From assembly GCA_964654665.1 (NCBI GenBank), contig CAZZKV010000003.1, positions 90,196 to 154,195 on the forward strand: a stretch of DNA of 64,000 nucleotides, read 5' to 3'. Both the position numbers and the translations under genes were made by a program. Shown here one piece after another: positions 60,071 to 64,000 of this stretch. Every line of letters starts with the position of its first letter. The first letter of the stretch is position 1. This stretch comes from CALCKU01 sp964654665 (lineage in GTDB: Bacteria > Pseudomonadota > Alphaproteobacteria > Caulobacterales > Maricaulaceae). The notes beneath the pieces were generated by a model. The model was given only the letters and a program-made list of their open reading frames with translations, was not told the origin of the DNA and did no database searches.

Positions 60071-62362
60071 TTAATCAAAATTTATAGTAAGCGCTCCGCC
60101 GATATAGCGACCAGGTCCAGGTTTGGCAGCTGAGATAAACCCGCCAATCCCAAACCCTGAAACAAGAACTTCTTTATTTGCAATATTACGAACAAAAACT
60201 TTTGCACTCCAGTCATCGCCGGGCGCTGAATATGATAGCGATGCATTGCCTAGTATATAAGAACCTTCACGAAGAGCAGCGACCTCTGGGAAAAGATCAT
60301 TTTGAGCCGTGAAAAATTGCTCTGATTGGAAACTACCGTCAAGCTGAGCTGAAATTACAGAGTCGTTTTCCAAGAAAAAATCATATTTTCCGACAAGTGA
60401 GGCCTGGAAGTCTGAAACAAGCGGAATCCGATTATTACTAAAATCACCATCTATTGTGACAAAATCACTGAACTTAGCATCAATATAACCAATGGCGCCC
60501 AGAATTGTGATCGCATCTGTTGGTGTCCATGTGATGTCAGCCTCAAAACCTGGAATTTTAGAGCTTGCAGCATTTGTCAGAGCCGGTTCACCCGCCGCAG
60601 TATCACCAGCCAGAATAACAGCTTGTTGCTGATCTTGATAATCAAGATAAAACGCGGCTGCATTAAATTTCAAATTGGCGTTAGGGAAGCTACTCTTAAT
60701 ACCCAATTCAAAACTATCAACAGTTTCAGGGCGGGCAATTTGCGTAGCAAGAGGGTCTGCTACAGCCACACCATTTACATCACCGCCTTTAAAACCACGG
60801 GCGTAACTGGCATATACTAGCGAGTCATCCGTTAGCTGATAATCCAATGAAAGCCGTCCCGTTACACGGTTAAAAGTTTCATTTTGAGTAACATCAAATT
60901 CAATAATACCGCCGGCGATATCAATATCTGTTTCCGTACTATAAATCGTTGTTTGATTAGGGTCCGTACGGTTTAGGAAACCGACATATCTCGGAACGTC
61001 AACTTCCTCCGTTGTGTAGCGGATACCTGTTGTTAATCGTGCACGGTCTGTAAGCGTCCAAACGCCTTGAGCGAAAACTGCAAAACTATCCGTATCAATT
61101 TCGGTAAGATTGCCGACACCGAAGCCTGTTCCGGGGCCGAATACACTTGTATCAGTCGGAAAATCAAAAACCAGAAGGCCTTCACTGCTTTGCGTGAAGT
61201 AATATCCGCCGAGATGCCAATCAAGCCTGTCTGTTTCACCTGAAAACCTCAGTTCGGCACTAAAGGTTTCAAAATCTTGAACATAATGATCAAATTCATC
61301 TGACGCAGGAGATTCGTCAACATCGTCCAAACGGGCAATAGATGATTCATCATACCCCGCCAATAACGTGGCATCAAAACCTCCGAAATCATATTTTAGT
61401 TCGACAAAACCGCCAATGTTTTCGACTTGTTCAAGATCATCCTGTTTGGCCGTAACCTTGGGGTCCGGATCATTTACAAAGCCAAATGCTGTGGCACATT
61501 CGCCAAATACGACATTATTGGCACATGACGGGGATCCAAATGTGCCTCCGACAATAAAGGGGGTTACATCAGGATCAGCAAATGAACCATGAATGTTTAC
61601 AAGAGCTGAAAAATTTTCATCATTGTCATAGGCAAGTTGCAAACGCCCTGAATAATCGCTGACCGCGCCTGCGCTACCTGTATTTGAATCCGGATTAACA
61701 TTAGAGTATTCGCCCGAGGCATTATTGGAAACAAGCGAGAGTCGAGCAGCTGCATTGTCGCCGATTTGGAATGTGCTGGCGCCTTCGAAGTTAAATGTGC
61801 CCCAACTCCCCACTTCAGCGCTTATATAACCATCCTTTCCACCACCAATAACAGGTTTCTTGGATACGAAATTAATTAGACCACCAGTAGAATTACGGCC
61901 AAATAATGTGCCTTGCGGACCTTTAAGAACCTCTACACGATCCAAATCAAACGCGGCAAAGCCTTGTACAATATTAGGGCCGATAATCACTCCATCTTGG
62001 TAAATACCTACCGGACCTGCATTTGTCGGAGCAAAGTTATTAGAACCAACGCCTCGCAGATAGACTTGGGGCGTCGCCCGTCCAAATTCAGTGTTCCATG
62101 TTAAATTCGGAACCAAAGCCGCAACGTCACCACTATTGGTAACGCCTAGGGCTTCAAGCTGCTCTCCATTAAACGCACTGACAGCAATCGGAACAGAGGC
62201 AAGGGTTTCCTCTTTTCGTCTGGCTGTAACAACAATTTCATCGTCAAAAACATTAGCTCTCTCAGAATTTTGAGCGTAAGCCGATGTATTAACTGCCATA
62301 AGAGCAACAGTGAAAGCCGCACCGCTAAGCAGAAGATTTCTAAATAGCTGTTTTTTATACAT
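60071..62362 (-). CDS. TonB-dependent outer-membrane receptor of the catabolic island
   Basis: 763 residues from the ATG at 62362, chosen because AAGGGA lies 7 bases before it. A signal peptide ends near AYAQN. The TonB box is DDEIVVTARR, and the plug has VPNLTWN, VYLRGVGSNNF, VGIYQDGVIIG and LDRVEVLKGPQGTLFGRNSTGGLINFVSKKP. The barrel carries the remaining sequence and ends with ALTINFD. It may import the compound used by the neighbouring enzymes; the ligand is unknown. Confidence 0.95.
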   Translation of the reverse strand: MYKKQLFRNLLLSGAAFTVALMAVNTSAYAQNSERANVFDDEIVVTARRKEETLASVPIAVSAFNGEQLEALGVTNSGDVAALVPNLTWNTEFGRATPQVYLRGVGSNNFAPTNAGPVGIYQDGVIIGPNIVQGFAAFDLDRVEVLKGPQGTLFGRNSTGGLINFVSKKPVIGGGKDGYISAEVGSWGTFNFEGASTFQIGDNAAARLSLVSNNASGEYSNVNPDSNTGSAGAVSDYSGRLQLAYDNDENFSALVNIHGSFADPDVTPFIVGGTFGSPSCANNVVFGECATAFGFVNDPDPKVTAKQDDLEQVENIGGFVELKYDFGGFDATLLAGYDESSIARLDDVDESPASDEFDHYVQDFETFSAELRFSGETDRLDWHLGGYYFTQSSEGLLVFDFPTDTSVFGPGTGFGVGNLTEIDTDSFAVFAQGVWTLTDRARLTTGIRYTTEEVDVPRYVGFLNRTDPNQTTIYSTETDIDIAGGIIEFDVTQNETFNRVTGRLSLDYQLTDDSLVYASYARGFKGGDVNGVAVADPLATQIARPETVDSFELGIKSSFPNANLKFNAAAFYLDYQDQQQAVILAGDTAAGEPALTNAASSKIPGFEADITWTPTDAITILGAIGYIDAKFSDFVTIDGDFSNNRIPLVSDFQASLVGKYDFFLENDSVISAQLDGSFQSEQFFTAQNDLFPEVAALREGSYILGNASLSYSAPGDDWSAKVFVRNIANKEVLVSGFGIGGFISAAKPGPGRYIGGALTINFD

Positions 62363-62640
62363 ATTGGTTCCCTTTGAATAATTTCGAGGGAACATTGCAA
62401 AGAAAACTAATAAGTATAAATATCAATCTTTATATGTGTCGGTTCGTTTTTTTCTAAGTAAGGCTATGATTATATGTTACTTAGTTCACATAATACATTT
62501 GCGTTCAAATCAAATTAGACGCAACCCAATCAACGCTTAAATAAAAAATTATGTCTTAAACTCAATCTCTATAGCAAGCTTGTTGTAGTTCAGAGCATTA
62601 CCCTTTCAAACTAGCGGGGTATGATAAAGAGGTTCTTCAT

Positions 62641-63906
62641 ATGCCGCGTACCCGTGTTGATACACTTATAATTGGGGGGGGGCAAGCTGGCCTTGCTATG
62701 AGCGAACATCTAGGTGAAGAGGGTGTGGAACATATTATATTGGAACGTAATCGTATAGCGGAAAGCTGGCGAACCTTAAGGTGGGATTCTCTTGTTGCCA
62801 ATGGCCCAGTATGGCATGATCGGTTTCCAACAAAATTATTTGACAATATTGATCCTGATGCCTTTGCCTCTAAAGAGGAGGTTACGGCATATTTTGAAGA
62901 CTTTGCCAAACAAATCAAAGCCCCCATCAAATGCGGCGTTAACGTCAAAAAGCTTGAGAAAGATAAATCTGGGGCCGAATTTATCGCTGAGACGTCCAAT
63001 GGACATTATCGCGCCAAAAACGTAGTTGTAGCAACCGGGGCATTTCATGACCCTTTTATTCCACCTATTATCCCTCAATCAGCCGCGGTAAACCAATTAC
63101 ATTCAAAATTTTACCGTAATCCCGGCTCTCTTGATGAGGGGGCCGTTCTCGTTGTTGGGGCAGGATCTTCTGGGGCTCAAATCGCAGAAGAACTCGTGCA
63201 GTCGGGCAGAAAAGTTTATCTGTCCATTGGCCCTCATGACAAACCCCCGCGCAGTTACCGCGGAAAAGATTTCGTCTGGTGGTTAGGGCAGCTTGGCAAA
63301 TGGGAAGCCAAAACACCTCCGTCAGGTCGTGAGCATGTTACTATAGCTGTGAGCGGGGCCAAAGGGGGCCGTACGATAGATTTTCGTAGATTTGCCGCCC
63401 AAGGTATAACACTTATGGGTATGACCCGTGACTTTATAAAAGGTGAGCTTACCTTCGCCCCGGACTTGCAAGACAATATCAGGTTGGGCGATGAAAACTA
63501 TCTTTCTATGCTGGATGAGGCTGACGCTTATATTGCCAAAAACGCGTTAAACTTTCCCGAAGAACCGGATGCCAGAAACATGCTTCCGGACCCTGACTGC
63601 TTAGTTAACCCCATTCTAAAACTTGATCTTGAAAGAGAAGGCATCTCAACGGTGCTATGGGCAACGGGCTACCGACAAGATTTTAGCTGGCTGAAGGTTG
63701 ATGCTTTTGACGCACAAGGTCGGCCACGTCATGAGCGGGGTATATCATCTGAACCCGGTGTTTATTTTCTCGGCTTACCGTGGCTATCTATGCGAGGTTC
63801 TTCTTTCATATGGGGAGTATGGAAAGACGCCAAATACCTGGCGCAACACATTTCACAAAAGCAGACGGAAGCCTTACAATACAGACAATCTGGAAATTCT
63901 GGCTAA
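62641..63906 (+). CDS. FAD/NAD(P)-dependent monooxygenase-like protein
   Basis: 421 residues. The FAD-binding motif is DTLIIGGGQAGLAMSEHL, followed by a flavin monooxygenase-like WRTLRWDSL and RAKNVVVATGAFHDPFIPP. The second nucleotide-binding motif is GAVLVVGAGSSGAQIAEEL, and VLWATGYRQDFSWL closes the domain. This is the YUCCA/flavin-monooxygenase-like layout, which suggests N- or S-oxygenation of a small molecule. It is transcribed divergently from the TonB receptor and is the last gene of the window. The 94 bases after it hold nothing visible. Confidence 0.9.
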   Translation: MPRTRVDTLIIGGGQAGLAMSEHLGEEGVEHIILERNRIAESWRTLRWDSLVANGPVWHDRFPTKLFDNIDPDAFASKEEVTAYFEDFAKQIKAPIKCGVNVKKLEKDKSGAEFIAETSNGHYRAKNVVVATGAFHDPFIPPIIPQSAAVNQLHSKFYRNPGSLDEGAVLVVGAGSSGAQIAEELVQSGRKVYLSIGPHDKPPRSYRGKDFVWWLGQLGKWEAKTPPSGREHVTIAVSGAKGGRTIDFRRFAAQGITLMGMTRDFIKGELTFAPDLQDNIRLGDENYLSMLDEADAYIAKNALNFPEEPDARNMLPDPDCLVNPILKLDLEREGISTVLWATGYRQDFSWLKVDAFDAQGRPRHERGISSEPGVYFLGLPWLSMRGSSFIWGVWKDAKYLAQHISQKQTEALQYRQSGNSG

Positions 63907-64000
63907 GGCCTTAAAATTTATAACTGTATCTCACCTGCCTTATGTTTCCAAATTTGTTTTTTACTCGAAAAAAGACACGCATAAGCCTATCTAACGTCAG

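Noticed and set aside
1..64000. CRISPR arrays, rRNA operons and prophage genes
   Set aside because: No spaced direct repeats, conserved rRNA segments or phage structural motifs were seen anywhere.

Overview
The window looks like the chromosome of a stalked or budding-type marine alphaproteobacterium, most likely Maricaulales/Caulobacterales (Hyphomonadaceae-like). This is inferred from a CpaB-type Flp pilus gene with TTAA-N7-TTAA (CtrA-type) boxes upstream, a RegB/RegA redox system with an SCO protein, the hemC-hemD-mitofilin-hemY block divergent from tsaD-gpsA, TonB-dependent receptors, and an average base composition near 45-50% GC. No rRNA, tRNA or CRISPR array was found. Three runs of exactly 100 N are assembly placeholders; each is flanked by a repeated end sequence.

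Layout. 1-0.4 kb: the start of cpaB, cut by the window edge. 0.6-7.7 kb: three exported DUF11-type surface proteins, the last about 1,695 residues long with a barrel-like C-terminus. 7.8-13.7 kb (reverse strand): the most interesting locus. In transcription order it has apaG, a 68-residue stub of an HlyD-type adaptor, a C39-peptidase ABC exporter, a 22-codon gene for a double-glycine leader peptide with a predicted seven-residue product, a terminator, and a hybrid histidine kinase with a periplasmic TPR-like sensor domain. I read this as a possible export-and-sense peptide signalling system; the sensing link is inference.

13.9-18 kb: a dCTP deaminase-family gene, a TetR regulator divergent from a GST and a double-cupin gene, and an unrecognised 319-residue protein. 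18-19.5 kb: a small accessory stretch with two small genes and a GC-rich, possibly repetitive segment. 19.6-23 kb: regA, regB, an SCO protein and ppa. 23-31 kb: a TonB receptor, hrcA-grpE, and an LpoA-like lipoprotein gene divergent from rsmI-yraN-BON lipoprotein. 31-50.8 kb: mostly housekeeping genes (a Rieske oxygenase, gluQ, tsaD-gpsA-yciI, hemC-hemD-mitofilin-like-hemY, tag, tlpA-like, argH, ptsP, a GT39 transferase, murI, a DedA-like protein, a Crp/Fnr regulator and a TRAFs-binding-domain protein).

50.8-51.9 kb: a decayed intergenic stretch with an IS3 OrfA remnant. 51.9-63.9 kb: an apparent amine/amino-acid catabolic island with a class III aminotransferase, an APC permease, an ArgE-like deacylase, RidA, a DUF1028 protein, a PuuC-like aldehyde dehydrogenase, a LysR regulator, a TonB receptor and a flavin monooxygenase-like protein. 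Together they suggest uptake, deacylation, transamination and aldehyde oxidation of an unknown N-containing compound.
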